From Clostridiaceae bacterium (lineage in GTDB: Bacteria; Bacillota; Clostridia; Peptostreptococcales; Tindalliaceae), in contig JAABSW010000006.1 of NCBI GenBank assembly GCA_011390155.1, positions 62,001 to 126,000 on the forward strand: a stretch of 64,000 nt of DNA, given 5' to 3'. Shown here in pieces: positions 1-10,527 of this stretch. Both the position numbers and the translations under genes were made by a program. Within the stretch, counting starts at the first letter, position 1; every line of letters starts with the position of its first letter. The notes below the pieces were generated by a model. The model made no database searches. It saw only the letters and a program-made list of their open reading frames with translations, and was not told where the DNA came from.

Positions 1-642
1 CAGCCTCTTCTTAAATGAATCAGGAATATCCTCATTGGTGATAATGCCTGCACTTAAGCTATCCTGGATATCATGACATAAATACGTGATACGGTCTGCA
101 ATTTTTACCAGTTTTCCTTCCATCGTCACAGGGACCCCTTGACCTGTATGATTCAGTATGCCATCTCTTACTTCATAGGTTAGGTTTAATCCTTTGCCCT
201 TTCTTTCCAACTCATCAACCACACGAAGACTTTGTTCATTGTGTGCAAAATGTCCTGTGAGATGATCAAGTACTTCCTCACCGCTATGGCCAAAACATGT
301 ATGTCCAAGATCGTGGCCTAATGCAATGGCTTCAATTAAATCTTCATTCAGCCGCAGTGCCCTGGCAATGGTCCGGGCAATCTGACTTACTTCCAGAGTG
401 TGTGTCAGACGACTACGATAAAATTCATGCATCTGGATAAACACCTGAGTTTTTCCCTTTAATTTTCGAAAAAACTCAGAATGAATAATTCGGTCACGGT
501 CACGTTGGTAAGCCGTTCGAATCTCACATGGTTCTTCATCGATTAACCTTCCTTTGCTTGCACTGCTGAGCTGTGCCCAAGGTGACAAAAATACCTTTTC
601 ATTGTTTTCCGTCATTAACCGAATTTTACTATCCTGTGACAA
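1..642 (-). CDS. dgt: dGTPase-like HD-domain deoxynucleoside triphosphate triphosphohydrolase (C-terminus beyond window edge)
   Basis: Minus-strand translation reads [32 protein letters not shown]...[22 protein letters not shown]...[16 protein letters not shown]...[20 protein letters not shown] (HD motif). TTG start after AGAGAGGTGAT RBS; open at the left edge. Confidence 0.85.
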   Translation of the reverse strand, partial: MSQDSKIRLMTENNEKVFLSPWAQLSSASKGRLIDEEPCEIRTAYQRDRDRIIHSEFFRKLKGKTQVFIQMHEFYRSRLTHTLEVSQIARTIARALRLNEDLIEAIALGHDLGHTCFGHSGEEVLDHLTGHFAHNEQSLRVVDELERKGKGLNLTYEVRDGILNHTGQGVPVTMEGKLVKIADRITYLCHDIQDSLSAGIITNEDIPDSFKKRL

Positions 643-753
643 ATTGCATCACCTCTCTGGTATATCAATACCCTCATAAGTAGTATATTATATCAAAATT
701 GATAAATAATCTCAATTGTTTTTTGTTCAATCGTGTTAGATTTCCGAAAAAAC

Positions 754-783
754 AATCCTGCTGTCAGTTATAACAGCAGGATT
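754..783 (-). terminator. Rho-independent terminator downstream of ppdK
   Basis: AATCCTGCTG...CAGCAGGATT inverted repeat followed by a T-rich tract on the minus strand. Confidence 0.75.
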
Positions 784-809
784 ATCAACGATGTTGTATT
801 TTCCTCTCT

Positions 810-3431
810 TTATGAAGGATAGCGTATAGCAGCCTGGGCCGCAGCCAAACGTGCAATAGGTACTCTAAAAGGTGAACAGGAGACATAATCCAATCCTATC
901 ATATGACAGAATTCAACAGAACTTGGGTCACCACCATGTTCTCCGCAGATACCCAATTTCAAATCAGGTCTGGACTCTTTACCCAACTTGACAGCTGTTT
1001 TCATCAACTCTCCTACACCTCGTCGATCAATTTGCTGGAATGGGTCTTTTTCCAGAATTCCTTTATCACGGTATTCCTTGATAAATTTTCCTGCATCATC
1101 CCTGGAAAATCCGTAGGTCATTTGGGTTAAATCATTTGTGCCAAAGGAGAAGAACTCAGCGTCCCTGGCAACATCATCGGCTGTGATGGCTGCCCGAGGA
1201 ATCTCGATCATTGTTCCAATCATGTAAGGCACTGTCTGTCCGCTTTCTTCAGCCACCCTTTTGATCACTCTAAGTACCAGCTCTTTCACAAATTGCAGTT
1301 CTTTCACTTCACCAATGAGCGGTATCATGATCTCAGGAATAACTGCATGACCTTCACCCTTAAGAATGGTGGTAGCTTCCATAATTGCCTGTACCTGCAT
1401 CTCGTAAATTTCCGGATAAGTTACTGCCAGTCGGCAGCCACGGTGCCCCAACATTGGATTAACCTCTGCCAATTCCCGCACAGTTTCTTTTAATTGTTCA
1501 ATCGAAACCTCCAGTTCACTGGCCAACCGTTCAATGTCCTTGGCTTCTGATGGCAAGAATTCATGTAGAGGAGGATCCAGCAAACGAATGGTTACGGGTC
1601 GGTCTCCCATCACTTTGAAAATTTCGACAAAATCCTGACGTTGCATTGGCATCAGTTCTGCCAGTGCTTTCTTTCTGGCTTCCAGGGTACGTGACAAGAT
1701 CATTCGCCGCATCACAGAGATTCTGTTCTCCTCGAAAAACATGTGCTCTGTTCGACAGAGCCCGATGCCTTCTGCTCCAAATTCCACAGCTTTGGCAGAG
1801 TCTCTGGGTGTGTCTGCATTGGTGCGCACTTTTAGTGTGCGAATGGCATCTGCCCACTCCATAATAGTCACAAAATACCCGCCCAACCTGGCTTCACGGG
1901 TGGCAATATTCCCGGCATACACATTGCCAGTGTTTCCATCCAGGGAAATAAAGTCACCTTCATGAAAGGTATCCGTTTCATTCTTAAAATATTTCTCCTG
2001 TTCGTTTATGTTTAATTCACCTGCACCTGACACACAACATTTACCCATACCTCTGGCCACAACAGCTGCATGGGATGTCATGCCACCCTTTGCTGTGAGA
2101 ATACCCGCCGATGCCACCATTCCTTCAATGTCTTCAGGAGATGTTTCGTTTCGCACCAAGATAACAATTTCACCAGCTTCCTTCGCTTTGACAGCAGCCT
2201 CTGGAGTAAAACACACTTTTCCGGAAGCAGCCCCTGAAGATGCCGGCAATCCTTTTGTCAAGACTTTTGCGTCTGCCAGTGCCTGTTCGTCAAAGGTCGG
2301 ATGCAATAGTTGGTCAAGGTCTGATGGATTAAGCCTCAGCAAAGCTTCCTCCTTTGTGATCAAACCCTCCTCAACCATATCCACCATTGCTCTTATAGCA
2401 GCATGAGCCGTTCGTTTTCCAGTACGGGTTTGCAACATAAATAATTTGCCACGATCCACGGTAAATTCGATATCTTGCATGTCACGATAATGTTTTTCAA
2501 GCAACTGTGCCACTTCCGTGAATTGCTGGTAGGCTTCAGGTAAAAGCTCCTTCATTTCATTAATGTCTTTTGGTGTGCGGATACCCGCTACCACATCTTC
2601 TCCCTGGGCATTTACCAGAAACTCACCATATAGTTTATTTTCTCCTGTTGATGGGTTTCTTGTGAAGGCTACACCTGTTCCAGAATCATTACCCATGTTT
2701 CCAAAAACCATCACCTGAACAGTTACAGCGGTGCCCAGGTCATGGGGAATATCATTATGCTCACGATAAATCCTTGCCCTTGGATTATTCCATGATTTAA
2801 AGACGGCTTCCACCGCCATCAAAAGTTGCTCATGGGTATCCTGCGGGAATGGTTTTTTTGTTTCCTTTTGAACCACTTGTTTATAGGAATCCACCAATGC
2901 CTGAAAATCTTCTGTGGCGAGTTCTATGTCAGATGATACATTTTTTTCGTTTTTCTTTTTTTCCAACAAACTTTCAAATTTGTATTTGGGTATTTCCAGA
3001 ACAACATCGCCAAACATCTGGATTAATCGCCGATAACTGTCATAGGCAAACTTAGGATTACCTGAAAACCGTGCCAATCCCTGGACTGTCTCATCATTTA
3101 ACCCCAGATTAAGGATTGTATCCATCATACCAGGCATCGATATAACTGCACCAGAACGAACTGAAACGAGTAATGGATCAGCCAAATCGCCAAGTTTTTT
3201 ACCCATCTCTTCTTCCAACTCCTGTAGCTTGTTTAGCATTTCAGCTTTTAAATCGTTCCAAATCTTATTGTCTTGCTGATAATACTCAATACAGGCTTCT
3301 GTGGTAATGGTAAAACCACCTGGAACAGGAAGGCCAATGCGTGTCATTTCCGCAAGATTGGCTCCCTTTCCCCCAAGCAATGGTTTCATCTCTTTGGACC
3401 CTTCACGAAACGCGTACACAAACTTTTTCAT
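810..3431 (-). CDS. ppdK: Pyruvate, phosphate dikinase
   Basis: 873 aa; GGKGANLAEM N-terminus, GGMTSHAAVVARGMGK phosphohistidine motif, C-terminal GTNDLTQMTYGFSRDD. Confidence 0.98.
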   Translation of the reverse strand: MKKFVYAFREGSKEMKPLLGGKGANLAEMTRIGLPVPGGFTITTEACIEYYQQDNKIWNDLKAEMLNKLQELEEEMGKKLGDLADPLLVSVRSGAVISMPGMMDTILNLGLNDETVQGLARFSGNPKFAYDSYRRLIQMFGDVVLEIPKYKFESLLEKKKNEKNVSSDIELATEDFQALVDSYKQVVQKETKKPFPQDTHEQLLMAVEAVFKSWNNPRARIYREHNDIPHDLGTAVTVQVMVFGNMGNDSGTGVAFTRNPSTGENKLYGEFLVNAQGEDVVAGIRTPKDINEMKELLPEAYQQFTEVAQLLEKHYRDMQDIEFTVDRGKLFMLQTRTGKRTAHAAIRAMVDMVEEGLITKEEALLRLNPSDLDQLLHPTFDEQALADAKVLTKGLPASSGAASGKVCFTPEAAVKAKEAGEIVILVRNETSPEDIEGMVASAGILTAKGGMTSHAAVVARGMGKCCVSGAGELNINEQEKYFKNETDTFHEGDFISLDGNTGNVYAGNIATREARLGGYFVTIMEWADAIRTLKVRTNADTPRDSAKAVEFGAEGIGLCRTEHMFFEENRISVMRRMILSRTLEARKKALAELMPMQRQDFVEIFKVMGDRPVTIRLLDPPLHEFLPSEAKDIERLASELEVSIEQLKETVRELAEVNPMLGHRGCRLAVTYPEIYEMQVQAIMEATTILKGEGHAVIPEIMIPLIGEVKELQFVKELVLRVIKRVAEESGQTVPYMIGTMIEIPRAAITADDVARDAEFFSFGTNDLTQMTYGFSRDDAGKFIKEYRDKGILEKDPFQQIDRRGVGELMKTAVKLGKESRPDLKLGICGEHGGDPSSVEFCHMIGLDYVSCSPFRVPIARLAAAQAAIRYPS

Positions 3432-3454
3432 GGTTGATGGTCACCTCCGCAGTT

Positions 3455-4288
3455 TTACTTCTTCATTAAGCCGACATCGTATCCAATTTCTCTGCAAATT
3501 TCCAAAATAATGCTTGCACTTTCTTCCACCGCCCGAGCGGAAACGTCTATGACAGGACAGCCAAATTTTCTCATTAGTGCATCTGCATACTCCAGTTCTT
3601 CGATGATCCGCTGTATACTTGCATAGTTGGCATTATCCTGTAATCCCAGAGCTTTAATACGCTCTTTACGTATTTCAATAAGCTTGTAAGGATCGGTGGT
3701 CAGTCCGATGATCTTTTGAGGTTTTACCTCAAACAATTCTTTGGGCGGTAATACTTCCGGCACCAATGGCACGTTGGCCACTTTGATGTTACGGTGTGCC
3801 AAGTACATACTCAGTGGTGTTTTAGAAGTGCGCGAGATTCCGATAAGCACAATATCTGCTTTTTGCAACCCCCTGGGGTCTTTTCCATCATCATACTTAA
3901 CAGCAAATTCAATGGCTTCAATTCGTCTAAAATACTGTTCGTCGAGTTTTCTGATAGAACCTGCCTCGCCAATGGGTTTCATGCCCAGTCTTTGTTCGAA
4001 TAGTTCCATTAGGTTCGACATTAAATCCACCGATGCCAAATTTCTTTTTTTTATCTCTTCCAGAAGAAGTTGCCTGATTTCAGGCACTACTACGGTGAAC
4101 ATGATGATGCTATTTTCATCTGCTTCATCCATCAATTCCAACACTTGGTCTCGATCAGCAACAAAAGAAAACCGACGGATTTCATAATTCTGGAATTCAA
4201 ATTGGCTAAGCGCCGCTCTCACAACAAGTTCAGCTGTTTCACCCACTGAGTCTGACACAATAAAAAGTTTAAGTTCCTGGGGTTTCAT
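3455..4288 (-). CDS. PPDK/PEPS regulatory kinase-phosphorylase (DUF299)
   Basis: FIVSDSVGETAELVVRAA N-terminus and GISRTSKTPLSMYLA P-loop; next to ppdK. Confidence 0.95.
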   Translation of the reverse strand: MKPQELKLFIVSDSVGETAELVVRAALSQFEFQNYEIRRFSFVADRDQVLELMDEADENSIIMFTVVVPEIRQLLLEEIKKRNLASVDLMSNLMELFEQRLGMKPIGEAGSIRKLDEQYFRRIEAIEFAVKYDDGKDPRGLQKADIVLIGISRTSKTPLSMYLAHRNIKVANVPLVPEVLPPKELFEVKPQKIIGLTTDPYKLIEIRKERIKALGLQDNANYASIQRIIEELEYADALMRKFGCPVIDVSARAVEESASIILEICREIGYDVGLMKK

Positions 4289-4299
4289 AGATCTCCTCC

Positions 4300-5688
4300 T
4301 TAAAAACCAAGTTTTCCCGTCATATAAAGCACCAATTGATTAATTGATACCCTTTCCTGTTCCATTGTATCACGATGACGCACAGTTACACATTCATCCT
4401 CCAGAGAATCAAAATCAAAGGTGATACAATAGGGCGTACCAATTTCGTCATTTCTTCTATAACGTTTACCAATACTGCCTGCATCATCATAATCAACTGT
4501 AAAATGCTCTGAAAGCAATTCGTACACTTTAATCGCCTCTTCACCCAGCTTTTTCGACAAGGGCAATACCGTTGCCTTTATCGGCGCCAAGAATGGGTGC
4601 AAACGCAGTACAACCCTTGTATCCTTTTCATCTATCACTTCTTCGTCGTAGGCATCCACCAAAAACGCCAGCGCAACCCTGTCTGCTCCCACTGAAGGTT
4701 CGATGCAATAAGGAATGTATTTTTCGTTGGTGATTGGGTCCTGGTAGTGAAAATCAGTGCCTGAGTGTTCAGCATGCTGTTTTAAGTCAAAATCAGTACG
4801 ATCCGCAATGCCCCATAATTCCCCCCATCCGAAGGGGAATTTATATTCAATATCAGTGGTGGCGTTACTGTAATGTGACAGTTCTTCTTTTTCGTGTTCT
4901 CTCAAACGAATGTTATCCTTAGTAAGACCAAGTTTCAGTAACCATTGGTGGCAAAAATTTGTCCAATAATCAAACCACTCTAAATCTGTTCCAGGTTGGC
5001 AGAAAAACTCCAGCTCCATTTGTTCAAATTCCCTGGTTCTAAACGTGAAATTTCCTGGCGTAATCTCATTGCGGAAGGATTTTCCTATTTGGCCTATGCC
5101 GAATGGTACTTTTTTACGGCTGGACCGTTGGACGTTTTTGAAGTTTACAAAAATACCCTGTGCTGTTTCTGGTCTTAAAAAAATTTCCGTGCTGCTGTCT
5201 TCCGTCACGCCCTGAAATGTCTTGAACATAAGGTTAAACTGCCGAATGGATGTAAAATTTTTGGCACCACAATCCGGACAGACAATGCTTTCCTTTTCAA
5301 TGTATTCGCTCATTTTTTCTGTGCTCCAACCATCAACAGCTGCATCACCGGCAGCTTCTCCCAGGTGATCTTCTATCAACTTATCGGCACGAAATCTTGA
5401 TTTGCATTCACGGCAATCCATTAAGGGGTCGCTGAATCCACCCACATGACCGGAAGCTTCCCATGTTTTGGGGTTCATCAAAATCGCTGAATCCAATCCC
5501 ACATTATGTGGGTTTTGCTGCACAAATTTTTTCCACCATGCTTTTTTAATGTTGTTTTTTAGCTCAACACCCAGTGGACCATAATCCCATGTGTTTGCCA
5601 AACCTCCGTAAATTTCTGATCCAGGAAACACAAACCCCCTGGATTTTGCTAATGAAACGATTTTATCCATGCTTTTTTCCACTGCCAT
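4300..5688 (-). CDS. glyS: Glycyl-tRNA synthetase (dimeric type)
   Basis: [34 protein letters not shown]; class II motifs; preceded by a T-box leader. Confidence 0.97.
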   Translation of the reverse strand: MAVEKSMDKIVSLAKSRGFVFPGSEIYGGLANTWDYGPLGVELKNNIKKAWWKKFVQQNPHNVGLDSAILMNPKTWEASGHVGGFSDPLMDCRECKSRFRADKLIEDHLGEAAGDAAVDGWSTEKMSEYIEKESIVCPDCGAKNFTSIRQFNLMFKTFQGVTEDSSTEIFLRPETAQGIFVNFKNVQRSSRKKVPFGIGQIGKSFRNEITPGNFTFRTREFEQMELEFFCQPGTDLEWFDYWTNFCHQWLLKLGLTKDNIRLREHEKEELSHYSNATTDIEYKFPFGWGELWGIADRTDFDLKQHAEHSGTDFHYQDPITNEKYIPYCIEPSVGADRVALAFLVDAYDEEVIDEKDTRVVLRLHPFLAPIKATVLPLSKKLGEEAIKVYELLSEHFTVDYDDAGSIGKRYRRNDEIGTPYCITFDFDSLEDECVTVRHRDTMEQERVSINQLVLYMTGKLGF

Positions 5689-5730
5689 TGTAAAACCCCT
5701 TTCTCATTATGAAATTTAGCTACTTTTACA

Positions 5731-5930
5731 TAAAAAAATGCCTTCAGTCCCTTGTTAGGGACGAAAGCATGTTGCTTCACTTCCGCGGTTCCACCCTTAT
5801 TGGGATTTGTCTTGCAAATCCCCACTTTCAATCAGATCAGCTCCCAGGTTCCCTTCATCACGTATCAATACCAGGCTTTCACCCTCCCCGGTTCGCTGAA
5901 ATCAATAACTGTGATTACTCTTCCTGTTCA
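5731..5930 (-). promoter_or_regulatory. T-box riboswitch upstream of glyS
   Basis: Minus strand contains AGCGAACCGGGGAGGGTGAAAGCCTGG (Stem I distal part), GAAGGGAACCTGGGAGC (likely Gly GGA specifier), AAGGGTGGAACCGCGGAAG (T-box) and terminator TGCTTTCGTCCC-TAACAA-GGGACTGAAGGCATTTTTTT. Confidence 0.93.
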
Positions 5931-6793
5931 TTGCCGAAGGCCTTATCTTCATCTTCATTGAATGTATCAAATTTGGCTTCTTCTGTCAATCCATGAGCTG
6001 CTGATCCGGTCTCTGGTTGTCTGCTTTTGGCAGATGGCATTGGCAGCAGGTCATCCACCTGGGGTAAAAGTTTAAGGCTTTTAAACTGATATCTTCCCAT
6101 ATGGTACAGCAAGTATGCCTTGTTGATCTGCTGTAGTTCCTCGTTTAACCGCGGGTGAATTTTCAAATGCTGAGAGTCAGTGATGTCTTTGGTTTGAAGA
6201 TACCTGGCTAACTTAAGGCATGTTCCAGAGATCAGCAGCGTATCTTTTTCTTTTGAGCGACATTCATTACAGATGAGACCGCCTTGTGATAAGGAAAAAT
6301 ACCATTTCTTATCCTTGCTTTTCTGACAATGAGTGCAGTGAAATAAATTTGGTTCATAACCACAGACAGTCATAAACTGAAGTTCAAATGACCTAATTAG
6401 TGTTTCAATTTCTGTTGTTTCATCGCTGAGTAGAGAAAGGGCTTTCCCAAACAGGTTAAAGAGCTTTGGATGACTTTGCTCCTCACTAATTTCTATCTCA
6501 ATCAATTCAACGATGTACGAAGCGTAGGTGAGTCTCCGATAATCTTCACGCAGAGGATAAAAAGTTTTCAGTGTGTCAACTTGGTTGACTGTATACATAC
6601 TCCTGCCTTGGTACAGTAGAAAATGGGAGTAGGAAAATGGTTGTATCCCAGCCAACATTTGACTTTTCGCCCTGCGCGATCCCTTTGCGACAGCACTGAT
6701 TCTTCCCAATTTACGGCTGAAAAGAACAAGCAAGCTATCAGCCTCATTGTATTTACGACTCTTAAGAACAAAAGCATCTGTGTTCATCAGCAT
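5915..6793 (-). CDS. recO: DNA repair protein RecO
   Basis: TDAFVLKSRKYNEADSLLVLFSRKLGRISAVAKGSRR N-terminus; CHCxxC-like zinc region; adjacent to era. Confidence 0.95.
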   Translation of the reverse strand: MLMNTDAFVLKSRKYNEADSLLVLFSRKLGRISAVAKGSRRAKSQMLAGIQPFSYSHFLLYQGRSMYTVNQVDTLKTFYPLREDYRRLTYASYIVELIEIEISEEQSHPKLFNLFGKALSLLSDETTEIETLIRSFELQFMTVCGYEPNLFHCTHCQKSKDKKWYFSLSQGGLICNECRSKEKDTLLISGTCLKLARYLQTKDITDSQHLKIHPRLNEELQQINKAYLLYHMGRYQFKSLKLLPQVDDLLPMPSAKSRQPETGSAAHGLTEEAKFDTFNEDEDKAFGNEQEE

Positions 6794-6818
6794 GGTTTAT
6801 CCGCAGCTTTCTGTTGTC

Positions 6819-7709
6819 TTATTCATCATATCCAAAGTCACGCAAAGAAGATGGTTGATCCCTCCATCCTTCTTTTACTTTCACCCAAAGTTCCAAAAAC
6901 ACTTTCGTACCCAAAAACCGCTCCATGTCTTCCCGGGCACTTTTTCCTATACCTTTTAATTTTCGGCCATTTTTTCCGATGATCATCCCTTTATGCGATT
7001 TTTTTTCGCAGAAAATAGTAGCCTGTATTTCCATAAGTTGTTTTTCTTCATTCAAACGCATGCGCTCAGTGACTACTGCAACACCATGAGGCACTTCCTG
7101 TTCAAGGTACTGCAATAGTTTTTCACGTATCAACTCAGCCATAATGACACGTTCAGGCTGATCTGTGATCATGTCTTCAGGAAAATACCTGGGACCTTCC
7201 GGTAATAAAGCTTCAATTTCACGCAACACCTGTTCCAAATTAACACCCAATGTGGCAGAGATGGGAATGATTCGCTGAAACTGGTTCATCTTCTCGTAAA
7301 GCCCGTAACAATGATCAAGTTGATCACTGTCTGATATATCTATTTTATTAATGACCAGAATTACCGGTGTTTTGATGTCTTTAAGCAGTTCCATAATATA
7401 GCGGTCACCCGGTCCTATATCGTTTTCCGGTTCAACCAAATACAGAATGGCGTCAACATCCTTAAGTGTGTTCAGTGCACTGTCCATCATAAAATCACCC
7501 AGTTTATTCTTGGGTTTATGCAAACCAGGCGTATCAACCAATACCATTTGACTGTTTTCTCTGTTTAAAACACCTCGGATACTGTTTCTGGTTGTTTGAG
7601 GTTTTGATGACATGATTGCCACCTTCTCGCCAATCAGTTGGTTCATTAACGTTGATTTTCCTACATTTGGCCGACCAACAACGGCCACAAAGCCTGATTT
7701 AAAACTCAT
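6819..7709 (-). CDS. era: GTPase Era
   Basis: GFVAVVGRPNVGKSTLMNQLIGEKVAIMSSKPQTTRN; KH domain GMIIGKNGRKLKGIGKSAR. Confidence 0.98.
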   Translation of the reverse strand: MSFKSGFVAVVGRPNVGKSTLMNQLIGEKVAIMSSKPQTTRNSIRGVLNRENSQMVLVDTPGLHKPKNKLGDFMMDSALNTLKDVDAILYLVEPENDIGPGDRYIMELLKDIKTPVILVINKIDISDSDQLDHCYGLYEKMNQFQRIIPISATLGVNLEQVLREIEALLPEGPRYFPEDMITDQPERVIMAELIREKLLQYLEQEVPHGVAVVTERMRLNEEKQLMEIQATIFCEKKSHKGMIIGKNGRKLKGIGKSAREDMERFLGTKVFLELWVKVKEGWRDQPSSLRDFGYDE

Positions 7710-8125
7710 GAACTTCCTCCTTTATTATCTGCTGCCTCCAGGTCCTTTGGGGTAAATGAATGGGGCAGCAACTGGTCCAAGGTAAATACCTGGTAATCAT
7801 TTTCTGTTCTGGCAACAATCACCTCTAAGTCTGTACCAAATTCCACCAACACCTGCCTGCAAATGCCACATGGGAATGTGTACGTTGCCGGATCTCCCAC
7901 CACAGCAATGGCTTTGTATTCTTTTTCTCCCTCAGAAACAGCTTTGAACAGAGCCGTGCGTTCTGCACAGTTTGTACCGCCATAAGAAGCAGATTCAACA
8001 TTGCATCCTGTATAGACTTTGCCAGAAGCTGCCAACAGTGCGGCCCCCACTTTGAAGTGGGAATAGGGTACATACGCGTTTTCTCTAACTTCGAGGGCTT
8101 TTCTGATCAATTCTTCTCGCGTCAT
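7706..8125 (-). CDS. cdd: Cytidine deaminase
   Basis: YVPYSHFKVGAALL...CNVESASYGGTNCAERTALF...PCGICRQVLVEF. Start trimmed to MTREELIRKALEV. Confidence 0.95.
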   Translation of the reverse strand: MTREELIRKALEVRENAYVPYSHFKVGAALLAASGKVYTGCNVESASYGGTNCAERTALFKAVSEGEKEYKAIAVVGDPATYTFPCGICRQVLVEFGTDLEVIVARTENDYQVFTLDQLLPHSFTPKDLEAADNKGGSS

Positions 8126-8169
8126 GAATATCATCCTTCCCTTGAATTGTTCAAGAAGATACAAATCAA

Positions 8170-9297
8170 TCATTCCTGGTTATTCGCCCATGTAAGCGTC
8201 ACTGTCTGTCGTTGCGGGACAATGGCTATGTAGGTTTTGCCCGGGTTCATGTTCAAAGGTTTGCCTGTTTTTACATCAACATATAGGGTGGGTTCATCAT
8301 ACGCAGCTTTTGACCATTCGATGGACACGGCCCGTCCGTGAGAGATATAATAACCCGTTCCTTTTCCGATTATTTTCACTTCACGCCTTCCGGCATCATC
8401 ACCCGGAATCACGTACATTTCTGTATTTTGCACGAGCAAATTTGTAAAGCGCAGGGGTTCATCGACCAACGCATCCATATGCAACTCACCTGCACTGTAT
8501 TTTATATATTCCCTGGTTTCATAATCATATTCAAAACTGGACACATAAGTACCGGAAAAAGGAATGGTTATAAAATCAGCACGTTGTCCAAATGGGGCCC
8601 TGCCTTCTTTTCGAAAAAGAAAACCACTGGCAAAATCTTCTCTGACATCTTTTCGGTATCCTATGGCATCCCATGCCTCATCAATTAATTTTCTACTTGT
8701 GTAGACGCTGTGTTCAAGCATTTTGGGAATTTTCTTTCTTTCCGGGTCTCTCCAGCTCAAAACCCCGTCAGCCCGGGTTATGCCATCAAGACTGGGGGCT
8801 TTTATTTGATTGATGTAGGCATATGCCTGGGGGCTCCCACCATAATGCATATAGACAGCATCATGACTGGCTGCCATGTCCAGGTAATAATGACGCGCAC
8901 TTCTTATTGGTCCAATTTTTTCTGCATCGTATACATGAAAGACAGCCAACAATCTGGTAATATTTCCCTCAGCCAGGGTTTCATAAATGATGTCAGCCTG
9001 GGTAATGCCGCTCTGTGGGTATGCAACACGTATATTGTTAACCTGCATTGCCACAGGTCTGCGTGTGATCATTTCTTCCGGAATCAACATGCCTGTTATG
9101 GGGCTTATGGCCATTCCATCTGGTAATTCATCTTCCTCAACCACTTCAACAATTTCTTCAGCTGTTATCTCTTCCTCCGTTTCTTCCACAATCTCTTCTT
9201 CAACAACAGGATCATTGGAACTACAGCCGGTTATTAACACCATCACCAACATAATGATCAATAAGCTATGCAGCAGCATTTGTTTATTGCTTTTCAA
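8170..9297 (-). CDS. DUF3048 (YerB-like) lipoprotein
   Basis: Lipobox VLITGCSSN; RRPVAMQVNNIRVAYPQSGITQADIIYETLAEGNITRLLAVFH and IGPIRSARHYYLDMA. Confidence 0.88.
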   Translation of the reverse strand: MKSNKQMLLHSLLIIMLVMVLITGCSSNDPVVEEEIVEETEEEITAEEIVEVVEEDELPDGMAISPITGMLIPEEMITRRPVAMQVNNIRVAYPQSGITQADIIYETLAEGNITRLLAVFHVYDAEKIGPIRSARHYYLDMAASHDAVYMHYGGSPQAYAYINQIKAPSLDGITRADGVLSWRDPERKKIPKMLEHSVYTSRKLIDEAWDAIGYRKDVREDFASGFLFRKEGRAPFGQRADFITIPFSGTYVSSFEYDYETREYIKYSAGELHMDALVDEPLRFTNLLVQNTEMYVIPGDDAGRREVKIIGKGTGYYISHGRAVSIEWSKAAYDEPTLYVDVKTGKPLNMNPGKTYIAIVPQRQTVTLTWANNQE

Positions 9298-9357
9298 ACA
9301 AGTCGTCCTCCTTTAGGGTCAGTATCGTTTTGTAAGAAGTTTTCGCGGTGGTAATCA

Positions 9358-10056
9358 TCATATAAACAGTTGGAAAAGCAATACGGTTAATACGGTACCC
9401 AGCAACGCACCTGCCACCACTTCCAACAAGCTGTGAATCTTGCCTTCAATCCGGCTTTGTGATACTAAAAGAGCCAGTACAAAAGACAGGCTGGCTACCA
9501 ATATATGGTTTGAAATAAACGCAATGGCTGTCGCCGTTGCAAATGCCACTGCTGAGTGCCCGCTGGGCATTCCCCCAGACATGGGGGTTCCACGTCCAAA
9601 ATAAGCTTTCGCTGCAATTGTGGAGAAAATAACCACCATCAATACAATAAAGGTAATGTGTATATCTGATTGGCGCACTGTTTCCAGTACTTGTTTTGAT
9701 AATGGGTTTAAATGCTTAAAAAAGAGAAGATACGCCACCACAATGGCATTGATAGCTGCGATCAGCACTGCACCTGCGGCTACATTTTTTGCAATTTTTG
9801 CGAATATGTTATACTGATCTGTCATCAGGTCAATGGCAGCCTCAATGGCCGTATTGATCATTTCCGTTACCAATACCAGCGCGATGGTGGCAATCAATAA
9901 TACCAGCTCCACACGCGTCAGATGAAAGAAAAGACTCATAAGTAAAATGATTATCGTTGCAAACACGTGGATCTGCATGTTTCTCTGTGTTTTTAGTGCA
10001 TAAATAATCCCTTGAAAAGCATAGTTAAAGCTATCCATTAAATTTCTAGATTTCAT
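9358..10056 (-). CDS. Diacylglycerol/undecaprenol kinase fused to a PAP2-family phosphatase domain
   Basis: N-half TEMINTAIEAAIDLMTD is the DgkA signature; C-half SGGMPSGHSAVAFATA...SQSRIEGKIHSLLEVVAGALLG is the PAP2 signature. Confidence 0.9.
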   Translation of the reverse strand: MKSRNLMDSFNYAFQGIIYALKTQRNMQIHVFATIIILLMSLFFHLTRVELVLLIATIALVLVTEMINTAIEAAIDLMTDQYNIFAKIAKNVAAGAVLIAAINAIVVAYLLFFKHLNPLSKQVLETVRQSDIHITFIVLMVVIFSTIAAKAYFGRGTPMSGGMPSGHSAVAFATATAIAFISNHILVASLSFVLALLVSQSRIEGKIHSLLEVVAGALLGTVLTVLLFQLFI

Positions 10057-10074
10057 AAGGTGCCTCCTGCTTTA

Positions 10075-10527
10075 TCAGCAACCTAATGACAGTTGCTCCA
10101 TGATCAGCTCTTCCTTTTGGCGCATTTCGTTTTTATCATCTTCATTCATGTGATCATAGCCTATCAAGTGCAATGTGCTGTGAACAATCAGGTAAATCAA
10201 TTCTCGCTGCAGGCCATGACCAAACTCTTCGGCCTGTTCCATCATTTTTTCAACAGATATGACGATGTCACCCAACAACTTTTCCGGTGCATTTTCAGGT
10301 CCGTCCATTGGAAACGAAAGCACGTCCGTTGGTAGATCTTTGCCTCTGTAGTATTTATTCAGTTCCTGTATTTCGTTATTTAGCACAAATGACAGACTGA
10401 TCTGGTAGTCTAAAGAAATTCCTTCCATTTTGTAGCAGGCTGAAATAGCTTCATGAATCAACTTTTCATCCTGAGGTTGCAGTGAGTATATGCTTTGCCG
10501 ATGATCAATGTCCAATAGAAGTTTCAT
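10075..10527 (-). CDS. ybeY: Endoribonuclease YbeY
   Basis: DVLSFPM...GDIVIS...YLIVHSTLHLIGYDHMNEDD zinc motif. Confidence 0.97.
   Translation of the reverse strand: MKLLLDIDHRQSIYSLQPQDEKLIHEAISACYKMEGISLDYQISLSFVLNNEIQELNKYYRGKDLPTDVLSFPMDGPENAPEKLLGDIVISVEKMMEQAEEFGHGLQRELIYLIVHSTLHLIGYDHMNEDDKNEMRQKEELIMEQLSLGC

Noticed and set aside
903-4187. Multiple long ORFs antisense to ppdK and its regulator (for example 2008..2406, 3741..4187)
   Set aside because: All sit opposite strongly recognised CDSs; typical shadow ORFs. The same applies to antisense ORFs throughout the track.
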